DNA from: Clostridia bacterium
GTDB taxonomy: Bacteria > Bacillota > Clostridia > Oscillospirales > CAG-272
Direction of reading: 5' to 3'
NCBI GenBank assembly: GCA_017387685.1
Contig: JAFOEU010000008.1
Location: 1 to 64,000 of the forward strand
Length of the DNA stretch: 64,000 nt
In this document: piece by piece, positions 1 through 8,387 of the stretch
Position numbering within the stretch: position 1 is the stretch's first letter
How the letters are laid out: each line of letters begins with the position of its first letter
Notes under the pieces: model-generated
What the model was told of the DNA's origin: nothing
What the model saw: only the letters and a program-made list of their open reading frames with translations
Databases searched by the model: none
Translations under genes and position numbers: made by a program

Positions 1-897
1 ATCGACCTCGGCACCCGTGAATTTCGCAAGCATCAGCTCGTAAGCCGTCGCAGCCTGCGCCTCACCGAAAACCGACGGATACAGCTTGTAATCGGCGATC
101 CGCGTCTTGTCGGAAAGTATCTGCAAGCCGCAATCACCCGTGGTGTCGCCGCCGAGGATGATATTTGACCATCCGCTTCCCGACGCGAGCGCAAGAATGC
201 CCTCTGCCGCCACCTCATCGACCTTTACACCGTTGACGTAGATCGACGCGATCTTTGCGGCGGGATCGTAAACGCCGACGAGATGCGTCATATTCACGCG
301 GTCGGGCGCGGTTTGAAGCGCAGGGTTGCGGTAGGAGCCGCCCGTGTGGACGGAAAAGGTGTATTTACCCTTATAAACCGTGAAGTTGTAGCCTCCGCCT
401 TGAGTAGAAGATGCAAGACATTGCTCATTCGACGACGCGTTGAAGGAGTTCTGATTGAGAACGAGCATTTCAAGCGTAAAGCCGTCCGAGAGGAGCTCGT
501 AAAGCGCGCCCGACACGCCGAGCTCGTTGTAGGTCAGCCTGCCGACACCGCCCTGGCTCTTGACGTAAAGATGCGGTATCAGGTATTTTTCTCCATTGAT
601 CGACAGCTCCTCATTGACGATATTGCCCTTTGAGCTGTCCTCAAGAGTGCAGTCAACGTGATCCATCAGATCGTAAAAGCCGCCGTCAGCGGTGAATTCA
701 ATATCAATATAAGGCTTCGGCATCATCCTCAGCTCTGCCTCGGGCTGCGCCGTCGTTTCCGCATCGGTTACGGGCTCGGTCGGCACGGAGGTCGTGACCT
801 CGGGCATGGTGGTGTCCTCAATATCCCCTCCCGTGCAGGACGGAAGCAGGATCGCGAAAATGAGCGCGAGTGCAATAAGTGAAAGTCTTTTCTTCAT
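1..897 (-). CDS. LamG/concanavalin-like lipoprotein, 3' end outside window
   Basis: The frame is open from the ATG at 895-897 to the window edge (299 codons, no stop), so the C-terminus is missing. AAAGGAG precedes the start by 9 nt. A signal peptide ends in a lipobox with Cys21 (LLPSC), followed by a Thr/Glu/Pro-rich linker to about residue 55. The rest reads like a LamG/ConA-type beta-sandwich: the stretch near residue 205 (THLVGVYDP, then SIYVNG) is the usual LamG signature. Such domains bind carbohydrate or protein ligands at the cell surface. In Clostridia they are often fused to a metallophosphatase or glycosidase, which would lie beyond the edge. It is transcribed alone from its own promoter. 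Confidence 0.75.
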   Translation of the reverse strand, partial: MKKRLSLIALALIFAILLPSCTGGDIEDTTMPEVTTSVPTEPVTDAETTAQPEAELRMMPKPYIDIEFTADGGFYDLMDHVDCTLEDSSKGNIVNEELSINGEKYLIPHLYVKSQGGVGRLTYNELGVSGALYELLSDGFTLEMLVLNQNSFNASSNEQCLASSTQGGGYNFTVYKGKYTFSVHTGGSYRNPALQTAPDRVNMTHLVGVYDPAAKIASIYVNGVKVDEVAAEGILALASGSGWSNIILGGDTTGDCGLQILSDKTRIADYKLYPSVFGEAQAATAYELMLAKFTGAEVD

Positions 898-929
898 TAA
901 CTAAAACTCCTTTCGTGGAGATTTTCTTT

Positions 930-958
930 AGTATACCATAATTGCGCCGCGAGGTCAA
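930..958 (-). promoter_or_regulatory. sigma-A promoter of the LamG-like lipoprotein gene
   Basis: On the minus strand, TTGACC (953-958) and TATACT (930-935) are separated by exactly 17 bp. The start codon lies 32 bp downstream. Confidence 0.8.
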
Positions 959-970
959 GGTTTATTAAAC

Positions 971-997
971 AAAAAACTCCCATAGCGGGAGTTTTTT
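971..997 (-). terminator. Rho-independent terminator after folA
   Basis: A hairpin with stem AACTCCC/GGGAGTT and a 5-nt loop is flanked by A and T runs. It begins just past the folA stop codon at 1002 and ends the Dabb-thyA-folA operon. Confidence 0.9.
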
Positions 998-1001
998 GAA
1001 G

Positions 1002-1511
1002 TTATGAATATACTGCGGGATTTGAGTTGATATAAGTAGCAAATCTGAAGCTGTACCCCGCGTCCTCAAGCGGCTCGGATACCGATTCAATCGTCCATCC
1101 CTCAAGCTCGTCGAAGTTCGGAATGAAGGTATCAACGCCCTCGGTTTCGGCGTCGATCAAGGTGATATACGCGCGGCGGCAGTACTTTGCGAGGTCGGTG
1201 TAAAGCCGTCCGCCTCCGATGAGTAAGACCTCATCCTCGGGGTATTTTGCGATCTCGGCAAAAAGCTCCGCGTAGTTATGTACGGCAACCGTGCCCTCGG
1301 GGGCATAATCAGGATTTGAAGAAAGAACGATATTCACTCTTTTCGGCAGAGGCTTGCCGCCCGGGAAGGATTCAAGCGTCTTTCTGCCCATAACCACGGT
1401 CTTGCCGAGAGAGGTTCTGCGGAAGAATTTCATATCCTCGGGGATCGAATAGATAAGGTCGCCGCCCTTGCCGATCGCCCAATTCTTGTCTGCGGCTACG
1501 ATAAGATCCAT
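1002..1511 (-). CDS. folA: dihydrofolate reductase
   Basis: NADPH-dependent reduction of dihydrofolate to tetrahydrofolate, regenerating the cofactor consumed by the thymidylate synthase encoded immediately upstream. At 169 aa it has the usual bacterial length. The N-terminal IVAADKNWAIG strand, the substrate-binding acid Asp26 in SIPEDMKFF, the NADPH motif VVMGRKT and the IGGGRLY motif are all present. The start is fixed by AAGGAG seven bases upstream; that site overlaps the end of thyA 10 bp away, so the two are probably translationally coupled. Family assignment is firm. Confidence 0.96.
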   Translation of the reverse strand: MDLIVAADKNWAIGKGGDLIYSIPEDMKFFRRTSLGKTVVMGRKTLESFPGGKPLPKRVNIVLSSNPDYAPEGTVAVHNYAELFAEIAKYPEDEVLLIGGGRLYTDLAKYCRRAYITLIDAETEGVDTFIPNFDELEGWTIESVSEPLEDAGYSFRFATYINSNPAVYS

Positions 1512-1521
1512 TGCTTACTCC

Positions 1522-2352
1522 TTAAACCGCAACGGGGATCTTGAATCCCGTCGGGTTTGCCTGATAATTTTCAAAAATTACGTCCTCGACCTTGAAATCG
1601 TAGAAATTCGTGATCTCGGGATTGAGGCTGAACTTGGGCGCATCAAACTGCTCGCGCTCAAGCATTTCCTTAACGAGCGGAATGTGGCGGTCGTAAATAT
1701 GCGCATCTGCGATAACGTGAACGAACTCGCCGGGGATGAGACCCGAAACCTGCGCGAACATACAAAGCAGAGTAGCGTACTGAACGACGTTCCAGTTGTT
1801 CGCCGTCAGCATATCCTGCGAGCGCTGATTGAGAATGCCGTTGAGGTACTTGCCCGTGACGTTGAAGGTCATCGAGTAGGCACAAGGATAGAGATTCATC
1901 TCGTTCAGATCAGCGTGATTATAGATATTGGTCATAATACGGCGCGATGCGGGGTTGTGCTTAAGATCGTAAAGCACGCGGTCGACCTGATCGAACTCAC
2001 CCTCGCGGTACTTGTGCTTAACACCGAGCTGATAGCCGTAAGCCTTGCCGATGGTGCCGTCCTCGCCCGCCCAAGCGTCCCAGATGTGAGAGCCGAGCTC
2101 GGAGATCTTGTTCGACTTCTTCTGCCAGATCCAGAGGATCTCGTCGATGCAGTTCTTAACACCCGTCTTGCGCAGAGTCATAATAGGGAACTCCTCGCGA
2201 AGATCGTAGCGGTTGGTGATGCAGAATTTCTTTACGGTGTGCGCGGGTGTGCCGTCATCCCAACGGGGACGGACGTCGAGATCTGTATCGTAAAAGCCGT
2301 TTTCGAGAATGTCGCGGCAATTTTCTATATAAACCTTATCTGCGTAGCTCAT
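1522..2352 (-). CDS. thyA: thymidylate synthase
   Basis: ThyA-type enzyme (276 aa) that methylates dUMP to dTMP with methylene-tetrahydrofolate, producing the dihydrofolate recycled by FolA. The catalytic Cys157 sits in LYPCAYSMTF (LPPCH-like in E. coli). The dUMP-binding NQRSQD block and the C-terminal HIYDRH segment are recognisable. AAGGAG precedes the ATG. Gaps to both neighbours are about 10 bp, so this is the middle gene of a three-gene operon. The protein is somewhat divergent from E. coli ThyA around the Cys loop but keeps the key residues. Confidence 0.95.
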   Translation of the reverse strand: MSYADKVYIENCRDILENGFYDTDLDVRPRWDDGTPAHTVKKFCITNRYDLREEFPIMTLRKTGVKNCIDEILWIWQKKSNKISELGSHIWDAWAGEDGTIGKAYGYQLGVKHKYREGEFDQVDRVLYDLKHNPASRRIMTNIYNHADLNEMNLYPCAYSMTFNVTGKYLNGILNQRSQDMLTANNWNVVQYATLLCMFAQVSGLIPGEFVHVIADAHIYDRHIPLVKEMLEREQFDAPKFSLNPEITNFYDFKVEDVIFENYQANPTGFKIPVAV

Positions 2353-2363
2353 TTTCAGACTCC

Positions 2364-2672
2364 TTAAATCTCGTGATCGACCACGGCGCGAGCGCAGCGG
2401 ACTGTCTTTACAAAATTAGAAATAACGACGTGGTCGGGGTGTACCTTGTAGTTGTGAAGTGCCTCGAGCGAATCGAACTCGGTCAAGAGCACCATATCGT
2501 AGGACATATCGGTGCCCGAAACGTCGCGACCGATCTCCATACGGCGAAGACCCTCGATCTTGCCGCTTGCGTAAAGCGCAAGAAGACGCGCCTTTACATC
2601 CTCGAGATTCTCGTCCTTCGTCTTCCCACCCGCCTCGGGCAGGAATTTCCACATTACTATATGTCTGATCAT
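2364..2672 (-). CDS. Dabb-domain (stress-responsive alpha/beta barrel) protein
   Basis: A 102-aa single-domain protein beginning MIRHIVMWKF, the typical first strand and conserved His of the Dabb (dimeric alpha/beta barrel) family, with the second conserved block HPDHVVISNF near the C-terminus. Members are small homodimers of mostly unknown function, some linked to stress or to polyketide cyclisation. GGAGG is 6 nt before the ATG. It is first in the operon with thyA and folA, with its own promoter. That linkage may only be convenient co-transcription; a folate role cannot be read from the sequence. Confidence 0.85.
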   Translation of the reverse strand: MIRHIVMWKFLPEAGGKTKDENLEDVKARLLALYASGKIEGLRRMEIGRDVSGTDMSYDMVLLTEFDSLEALHNYKVHPDHVVISNFVKTVRCARAVVDHEI

Positions 2673-2703
2673 TTTTGACCTCCGAATAAACTTAATTAGT
2701 ATA

Positions 2704-2732
2704 ATTGTACCATAATATTTGAGTTATGTCAA
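2704..2732 (-). promoter_or_regulatory. sigma-A promoter of the Dabb-thyA-folA operon
   Basis: TTGACA (2727-2732) and TACAAT (2704-2709) lie 17 bp apart on the minus strand. The TGA stop codon of the upstream sulfatase (2729-2731) is part of the -35 hexamer. Confidence 0.85.
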
Positions 2733-4264
2733 GATTTATAACCCTCGAGCACCGAAAAATCAAAATACTCGGGTGCGAAATCCTGATGTGCGAGTCCCCA
2801 ATCGGGATTTTCGGGAATTATCGGTATAGCGGGCGGATTGAATTTCCCACCCTCGGTGAAGTACGCCTTGTTTTCCATTTCAAGCATCTTTATCAGCTCA
2901 CCGCGCATATAAGCGAGCTTCTCGGGACGCTCGGAGGCATAGTTTTTCGTCTGCTCCGGATCGGATGCATTGTCAAAAAGTATCTCCTTATCATCGGGGA
3001 AGCTGTAAAAATACTTCAGATCGCGCTCGGCATACATCATATTCATACCCGCGAAATCCCAAGCCTCGTCCGAAAAATCGAAATTCTCCTTGCCGCAAAG
3101 ACGCTGAACCTTTCTTTTTGACGAGAAGAATGAGTAAACTCCCCTTCGGCTTTGATCGCCGCCAAGGATGTCGACCAGATCCTTGCCGTCGAGCGACATA
3201 TCCGAGCGATCCGCGCCGCCGATCGAGATCAGCGTGGGCGCAATATCAACGAGCGAAACGGGAGTATCGCACCGCTTACCGCCGACAAAATCGCCGCCGC
3301 GCGCTATCAGCGGAATATGTGCCGCGGCATCGTGCATACTGCGCTTGCCGAAACAGCCATAGTCACCCAGCAGCTCACCGTGATCGGATGCGAAAAGTAT
3401 AAGCGTATTTTCAAGCTGACCGTTTTCTTCAAGGCGTTCAATCACTCTGCCGATCTGATAATCGACAAAGGAAACACAAGCGTAATAATATGCCTTCATC
3501 GTCCGCAACAGGTGCTCATCCCACCCGCGGTTCTTGTATTTGCTTCGATTTTGAATCTTATTTATAAATATCTGAAGCTCTTCATAATTATCAGGCAGCT
3601 TCGGAAGCGGCATCTCCTCAGAGCGGTAAAGCGTATGCCAAGGCGATGGCGGAGCAAAGGGCGGGTGAGGATGAATAAAGCTCGAGAACAGATACCACGG
3701 GCGATTGCTTCCCTTTTGCTCGTCGAGGAATGCCATCGTTCTGTCACCGATCCACTGTGTCGGGTGCAATCTCTGCGGCATCCGAGCGGGTTGCGGAATA
3801 TAATACATCTCGCTTCGCACACCGTGCGGTTCGATACAGTAATCAAATCCCGCGGCAATGAGATCGTTCATATAATTCTCGCGTGACATATCCTTGAAGC
3901 CGATCTCCTCCTGATACTCGCGGCTCTCAAAGCCGCGCAAAGCGTACTTATCGGGCGAAAAATGACATTTCCCGATCGCGTGCGTGCGATAACCGGCGCG
4001 AGTCAGCGCATCAACGTAGGAAAGTCTGCCATCCTCGGGCATTTTGCTGTTTTCGTAGCAATTCGTGTGTATCGGGTACTGACCGTAATGCAGCGAGCAC
4101 CTTGCCGCAACGCAAACGGGCGAGGGTGTATAGGCGTTGGTAAAGGTCACGCCCTCCCTTATCAGGCGGTCGAGATTTGGAGTCTTTATATGCGGATTTC
4201 CGTGCGCCGCGATCGCATCAAAGCGGAACTGATCGGCGAAGAAAAAGAGTACGTTCGGTCTCAT
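2729..4264 (-). CDS. Cys-type sulfatase
   Basis: A 511-aa type I sulfatase of the alkaline phosphatase fold, hydrolysing sulfate esters, most likely on sulfated glycans such as mucin or glycosaminoglycans (substrate is inference). It starts RPNVLFFFADQFR, with the metal-ligand Asp11. The formylglycine site is Cys51 in C-V-A-A-R, so maturation would need an anaerobic sulfatase-maturating radical SAM enzyme. The second metal site DHGE (FASDHGELLGDYG) is intact. No signal peptide is visible, so a cytoplasmic location is possible. It is monocistronic, with GAGGTG as ribosome binding site and a strong promoter. No glycosidase is adjacent. Confidence 0.92.
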   Translation of the reverse strand: MRPNVLFFFADQFRFDAIAAHGNPHIKTPNLDRLIREGVTFTNAYTPSPVCVAARCSLHYGQYPIHTNCYENSKMPEDGRLSYVDALTRAGYRTHAIGKCHFSPDKYALRGFESREYQEEIGFKDMSRENYMNDLIAAGFDYCIEPHGVRSEMYYIPQPARMPQRLHPTQWIGDRTMAFLDEQKGSNRPWYLFSSFIHPHPPFAPPSPWHTLYRSEEMPLPKLPDNYEELQIFINKIQNRSKYKNRGWDEHLLRTMKAYYYACVSFVDYQIGRVIERLEENGQLENTLILFASDHGELLGDYGCFGKRSMHDAAAHIPLIARGGDFVGGKRCDTPVSLVDIAPTLISIGGADRSDMSLDGKDLVDILGGDQSRRGVYSFFSSKRKVQRLCGKENFDFSDEAWDFAGMNMMYAERDLKYFYSFPDDKEILFDNASDPEQTKNYASERPEKLAYMRGELIKMLEMENKAYFTEGGKFNPPAIPIIPENPDWGLAHQDFAPEYFDFSVLEGYKS

Positions 4265-4293
4265 GCGCTCACCTCGATTATATATTTATATAA

Positions 4294-4322
4294 ATTATAT
4301 CACATATAAATTAAGTTGTCAA
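4294..4322 (-). promoter_or_regulatory. sigma-A promoter of the sulfatase gene
   Basis: TTGACA (4317-4322) and TATAAT (4294-4299) are 17 bp apart on the minus strand. The AT-rich leader to the ATG is about 30 nt. Confidence 0.85.
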
Positions 4323-4415
4323 CAAATTTGATTTCGACACAAATCGCAGATCACTCCCAAATCCTGCGTTTTTATCAATTTTTTATCAATGTAGATATGT
4401 TCGCACCCTTTTACT

Positions 4416-4580
4416 CCTCCCTCCGGTTTACGGAGGGAGGGCGGGAGGGTGGTCCCGATTTGCCGGGGCAAAATTATAGGATATCGAGAAAATCAATGTA
4501 GCTGCACAAAATCCGAGCACTCAAAAAACATCGGCAACGCCGATGAAGAAGCCCGCCCGCTTGCGGGAGGGTTGGGAGGG
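4416..4580 (+). repeat. two G-quadruplex-prone hairpin repeats in a gene-free gap
   Basis: The gap from 4265 to 4792 has no credible gene. It holds two related C-rich/G-rich blocks. The first (4416-4449) is a perfect 10-bp hairpin, CCTCCCTCCG/CGGAGGGAGG. Its 3' arm runs into GGGAGGGCGGGAGGG (4435-4449), four G3 tracts with one-base loops. The second has a CCCGC/GCGGG stem feeding into GGGAGGGTTGGGAGGG (4565-4580). Each can fold either as a hairpin or as a G-quadruplex. Short reading frames across here have no ribosome binding site or recognisable protein. Confidence 0.7.
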
Positions 4581-4631
4581 TATAGATCGGCGCGCGGGAT
4601 TTTTCAGCCGGAACGAACCCAAGGGCGAAAT

Positions 4632-4709
4632 ATAATTAAATCGAAAATTTCCGAGCGCCGCGAGGAAATTCTCCTTCAACTAGCAACTAGCGACTAGCAA
4701 CTAGCAACT
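4632..4709 (-). repeat. 7-mer/hairpin intergenic element, copy 1
   Basis: Read on the minus strand it is a tandem of 7-mers (GCTAGTT, GCTAGTC and similar), then an AT-flanked hairpin with arms AATTTCC/GGAAATT around CTCGC..GCTC, then TCGATTTAATT. The same architecture recurs at 9014-9090, 11733-11794 and 39950-40026. It lies just upstream of the aminotransferase promoter. Confidence 0.7.
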
Positions 4710-4721
4710 TTATAAAAACTC

Positions 4722-4750
4722 TTGACTTTTCCCCAATTTTGTAGTATTAT
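4722..4750 (+). promoter_or_regulatory. sigma-A promoter of the aminotransferase-trpS-rimO-pgsA operon
   Basis: TTGACT (4722-4727) and TATTAT (4745-4750) have a 17-bp spacer. The start codon is 43 nt downstream behind AGGAG. Confidence 0.8.
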
Positions 4751-4792
4751 ATATTATGTATATTTATATTTACCCATAATAGGAGCAAAACA

Positions 4793-6025
4793 ATGGAATA
4801 CCGCATTTCAAACAAGCTCGCGGCGCTCAAGCCGTCGGCTATCAGAGAAATATTCAAATCCCTCTCCGACCCCTCGATCATTGCTTTTGCGGCGGGCAAC
4901 CCCGCGGCGGAGTCCTTCCCCGTCGAGGCTCTCGCCGAGATCACTGCCGATATTTTCGCCAACGAGCCCGTCAAGGCTTTGCAGTACGGTCAGACCGAGG
5001 GTTATCCCCCTCTCCGCGAGGCTGTAAACCGTCGTCTCGCAGAAAAGTTCTCAATCGGATGCTCGGTCGATAAGGGCGACAAATACACCGACACCACTCT
5101 CATCGTCAGCGGCGGCAATCAGGGCATTGAGCTTGCTTGCAAGGTACTTTGCAACGAAGGCGACATCGTTCTTTGCGAAGATCCCTCCTTTATCGGCGCG
5201 CTCAACGCTTTCCGCTCAAACGGCGCGATCACAAAGGGCATCCCGCTCCGCGATGACGGAATCGACACCGATATTCTTGAATCCACTCTCGCGGCAGACC
5301 GCGCGGGTGAGAACAGGATCAAGATGCTTTATCTGATCCCCACCTTCCACAATCCCGCGGGAATCACCACTTCTCTCGAAGTCCGCAAGAAGATCTACGA
5401 GATCGCAGTAAAATACGAGCTCGTCATCCTCGAGGACAACCCATACGGTGAGCTTCGCTTCGCGGGCGAGGAGATCCCCACCATCAAGAGTATGGACACC
5501 GAAGGACTCGTTCTCTACTGCTCGTCCTTCTCGAAGATCCTCTCGGCAGGTATGCGAATCGGATTCATCACAGGTCCCGAAAAGCTGATGCAGAAGATGG
5601 TAGTCGCAAAACAGGTCGAGGACGTTCACACCAACCAACTCTTCCAGATGCTCTGCCACCGCTTTGTCACCGAGCGCGACCTTGACGGTCACATCGAGAT
5701 GATCCGCGCGATCTATCGCCGCAAGTGCGGAATTATGATGAAGGGACTCGATGAAAATCTTCCCAAATCCTTCAAGTTCACACGCCCCGAGGGCGGACTC
5801 TTCGTTTGGTGCACCCTCCCCGAAGGCATTGATATGACCGAATTCGTCGCGCGCTGCCTCAAGAACAAGCTCGCGATCGTTCCCGGCACGGCATTCTGCC
5901 CCGACGAGAACGGCACGTCCAATTCGGTACGCTTCAACTATTCCACTCCCTCCGACGAGCAGATCGAGCGCGGCTGCGTCATTCTTGGCAACGTCGCACG
6001 CGAAATGCTTGCAGAGATCAAATAA
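4793..6025 (+). CDS. PLP-dependent aminotransferase, fold type I
   Basis: A 410-aa class I/II aminotransferase of the MocR/2-aminoadipate (LysN-like) group. It starts near AFAAGNPAAESFP, contains the NPYGELRF motif, and has the PLP-binding lysine in SSFSKILSAGMRIGF (the S-x-x-K lysine, Arg thereafter for phosphate). It would transfer an amino group from an amino acid to 2-oxoglutarate or another keto acid; the substrate cannot be assigned. There is no N-terminal winged-helix domain, so it is an enzyme rather than a MocR regulator. It is first gene of an operon with trpS 18 bp downstream. Confidence 0.9.
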   Translation: MEYRISNKLAALKPSAIREIFKSLSDPSIIAFAAGNPAAESFPVEALAEITADIFANEPVKALQYGQTEGYPPLREAVNRRLAEKFSIGCSVDKGDKYTDTTLIVSGGNQGIELACKVLCNEGDIVLCEDPSFIGALNAFRSNGAITKGIPLRDDGIDTDILESTLAADRAGENRIKMLYLIPTFHNPAGITTSLEVRKKIYEIAVKYELVILEDNPYGELRFAGEEIPTIKSMDTEGLVLYCSSFSKILSAGMRIGFITGPEKLMQKMVVAKQVEDVHTNQLFQMLCHRFVTERDLDGHIEMIRAIYRRKCGIMMKGLDENLPKSFKFTRPEGGLFVWCTLPEGIDMTEFVARCLKNKLAIVPGTAFCPDENGTSNSVRFNYSTPSDEQIERGCVILGNVAREMLAEIK

Positions 6026-6043
6026 TCAAAAGAGGTAACAAAA

Positions 6044-7045
6044 ATGATTGACAACAGACCCGTTTCCTACTCCGGCGTTCAGCCGAGCGGAAACCTTACC
6101 ATCGGTAACTACCTCGGAGCGATCAAGAACTTCCCCATCTACTCCGAGCAGTATAAATGCTTCTACTGCGTGGTCGACCAGCACGCGATCACCGTTCGTC
6201 AGGTGCCCGCAGAGCTGCGCCGCCGCACCTACGAGACCATCGCGCTCTACATCGCATGCGGACTTGACCCCGAAAAGAACACACTCTACGTTCAGTCCCA
6301 CGTTCCCGCGCACACCGAAATGGCTTGGATGCTCAACTGCTTCACCATGTTCGGCGAGCTTTCGCGTATGACACAGTTCAAGGACAAGAGCCAGAAGCAC
6401 GCTGACAACGTCAACGCGGGACTCTTCACCTATCCCGTTCTTATGGCGGCTGACATTCTCCTTTATCAGACCAACGTCGTTCCGATCGGCGCGGATCAGA
6501 AGCAGCATCTTGAGCTCGCGCGCAACATCGTTGATCGCTTCAATCAGCTCTATCCCGACACCTTCACAATGCCCGAGCCCATCATTGCAAAATCGGGTGC
6601 AAAGATCATGTCTCTTGCCGAGCCGACACAGAAGATGTCGAAGTCGGACGAGAACGAAAACGCCGTTGTCCGCATCCTTGACACTCCCGACGCCATTATG
6701 CGCAAGTTCAAGCGTGCCGTCACCGACTCGGACAGCGAGATCCGTTTCGATCCCGAAAACAAGCCCGGAGTTTCGAATCTCCTTACCATCTACTCCTGCT
6801 TCTCGGGCAAGACCATCGAAGAAGCCGAGCGCGAATTCGACGGCCGTGGCTACGGCGACTTCAAGACCGCTGTCGGTCAGGTATGCTGTGACAAGCTCAT
6901 TCCCGTTCAGCAGGAATATCAGCGCATTCTCGCCGACAAGGCATATCTTGAAGAGGTTATGAAAAAAGGCGCGGACGAGGCTTCTTACTACGCACGCAAG
7001 ACGCTCTCGAAGGTCCGCAGAAAGCTTGGGTTTGTTAACTTATGA
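6044..7045 (+). CDS. trpS: tryptophan--tRNA ligase
   Basis: Class I synthetase (333 aa) charging tRNA-Trp. The HIGH-equivalent is in PSGNLTIGNYLG (residues 14-25) and KMSKS occurs as QKMSKSDEN near residue 200. Length and C-terminal helical region are typical of bacterial TrpRS. The stop overlaps the rimO start by 4 nt (ATGA), implying coupled translation. No T-box leader is seen: the gene is inside an operon with only an 18-bp gap in front. Confidence 0.97.
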   Translation: MIDNRPVSYSGVQPSGNLTIGNYLGAIKNFPIYSEQYKCFYCVVDQHAITVRQVPAELRRRTYETIALYIACGLDPEKNTLYVQSHVPAHTEMAWMLNCFTMFGELSRMTQFKDKSQKHADNVNAGLFTYPVLMAADILLYQTNVVPIGADQKQHLELARNIVDRFNQLYPDTFTMPEPIIAKSGAKIMSLAEPTQKMSKSDENENAVVRILDTPDAIMRKFKRAVTDSDSEIRFDPENKPGVSNLLTIYSCFSGKTIEEAEREFDGRGYGDFKTAVGQVCCDKLIPVQQEYQRILADKAYLEEVMKKGADEASYYARKTLSKVRRKLGFVNL

Positions 7046-8379
7046 AAATAGGATTCGTTTCACTCGGCTGTCCGAAAAATCAGCTTGACACCGAGGTTAT
7101 GCTTCACCACCTTCTCGAGGCGGGATATGAGATCACCCCCGACGAGACCGAGGCTGATATTATCGTAATCAACACCTGCGCCTTCATTGAGGCGGCAAAA
7201 AAGGAAGCCATCGACAACATCCTTGATATCGCGTGGTTCAAGGAAAACAAGAGCCTCAAGGGCATCATCGTCACGGGTTGTATGACCGAGCGCTACCGCG
7301 AGGCAGTCCTCGAGGAATTCCCCGAGGTTGATGCCGTTCTCGGAGTCGGCTCTATCCACAAGATCGTTGAAGCAGTCAAGTACGTTGAAGAAAAGGGCCG
7401 CGGCTACTCCTCCTTCCTTGACAAGGACGAAGTCGAGCTCGGCGGCGACCGCGTGCTGACCACTCCCGCGCATTGGACGTATCTCAAGATCGCGGAGGGC
7501 TGTGACAACCGTTGCACCTACTGCGCTATCCCCGATATCCGCGGCAAATTCCGCAGCCGTCCTATGGAGGACATCGTCAAGGAAGCCGTCGGACTTGAAG
7601 AGCTCGGCGCAAAGGAGATCATCGTCATCGCGCAGGACACCACCCGCTACGGCCTTGATCTCTACGGCGAATACTCGCTCTCAAAGCTTCTCGGAGAGCT
7701 TCTCAAAGCGACCAAGAGCGTCCGCTACCGTCTGCTCTACTGCTATCCCGACAAGATCACCGACGAGCTCTGCGACGTAATCGCACAGAACGATCGAATC
7801 ATCAAATATATCGACATCCCTATCCAGCACGTTGTCGGCAAGATTCTGAAGCGTATGAACCGCCACGGCGGCGAGGATGCCGTTCGCTCGGCTGTAAAGA
7901 AGCTCCGCGAGCGCATCCCCGGCATCACACTCCGCTCGACCGTCATCGTCGGATTCCCCGGCGAGACCGAGGAGGATTTCGAGGCTCTTTGCGAGTTCAT
8001 CAAGGAAGCCGAATTCGACCGCCTCGGCGCGTTCCCCTACTCCCCCGAGGAGGGCACTCCCGCGGCAACATTTGAGGATCAGATCGACGAGCAGGTCAAA
8101 ATCGATCGCGCCGATATCATTATGCAGACTCAGTATTCGATTATGGAAAAGAAAAACGAGGCAATGATCGACAAGACCGTCCGCGTCCTCGTTGAGGACT
8201 TCGACCCCGTTTCCGAGATGCACTTCGGACGCGGCGACGCGGATGCTCCCGAGATCGACGGAAAGGTATACTTCTCCGCACGCCGCCGCATCGCCCCCGG
8301 CAGTATCGTCAGCGTTAAGATCGAGGACGTCCTCGATTACGATCTCTGCGGAAAGGCTCTGCTTTTCCCCGAAGCGTGA
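7042..8379 (+). CDS. rimO: ribosomal protein S12 methylthiotransferase
   Basis: Radical SAM methylthiotransferase that modifies an aspartate of ribosomal protein S12. Domains in order: N-terminal UPF0004 domain beginning KIGFVSLGCPKNQ with the extra cluster cysteines (Cys10, then in INTCAF and VTGCMTERY), radical SAM core with the C-x3-C-x2-C motif in EGCDNRCTYCAIP, and a C-terminal TRAM domain. The SLGCPKN and DIPIQHV strings separate it from MiaB. At 445 aa it is full length. It overlaps trpS by 4 nt and abuts pgsA. Confidence 0.95.
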   Translation: MKIGFVSLGCPKNQLDTEVMLHHLLEAGYEITPDETEADIIVINTCAFIEAAKKEAIDNILDIAWFKENKSLKGIIVTGCMTERYREAVLEEFPEVDAVLGVGSIHKIVEAVKYVEEKGRGYSSFLDKDEVELGGDRVLTTPAHWTYLKIAEGCDNRCTYCAIPDIRGKFRSRPMEDIVKEAVGLEELGAKEIIVIAQDTTRYGLDLYGEYSLSKLLGELLKATKSVRYRLLYCYPDKITDELCDVIAQNDRIIKYIDIPIQHVVGKILKRMNRHGGEDAVRSAVKKLRERIPGITLRSTVIVGFPGETEEDFEALCEFIKEAEFDRLGAFPYSPEEGTPAATFEDQIDEQVKIDRADIIMQTQYSIMEKKNEAMIDKTVRVLVEDFDPVSEMHFGRGDADAPEIDGKVYFSARRRIAPGSIVSVKIEDVLDYDLCGKALLFPEA

Positions 8380-8387
8380 GGCACAAA

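Noticed and set aside
1468..2367. 299-codon plus-strand frame across thyA
   Set aside because: It is antisense to an intact thymidylate synthase and has no coding evidence.
4316..4697. Short open frames in the gap before the aminotransferase gene
   Set aside because: They cross G-rich repeats and the 7-mer element, lack ribosome binding sites and give no recognisable protein.
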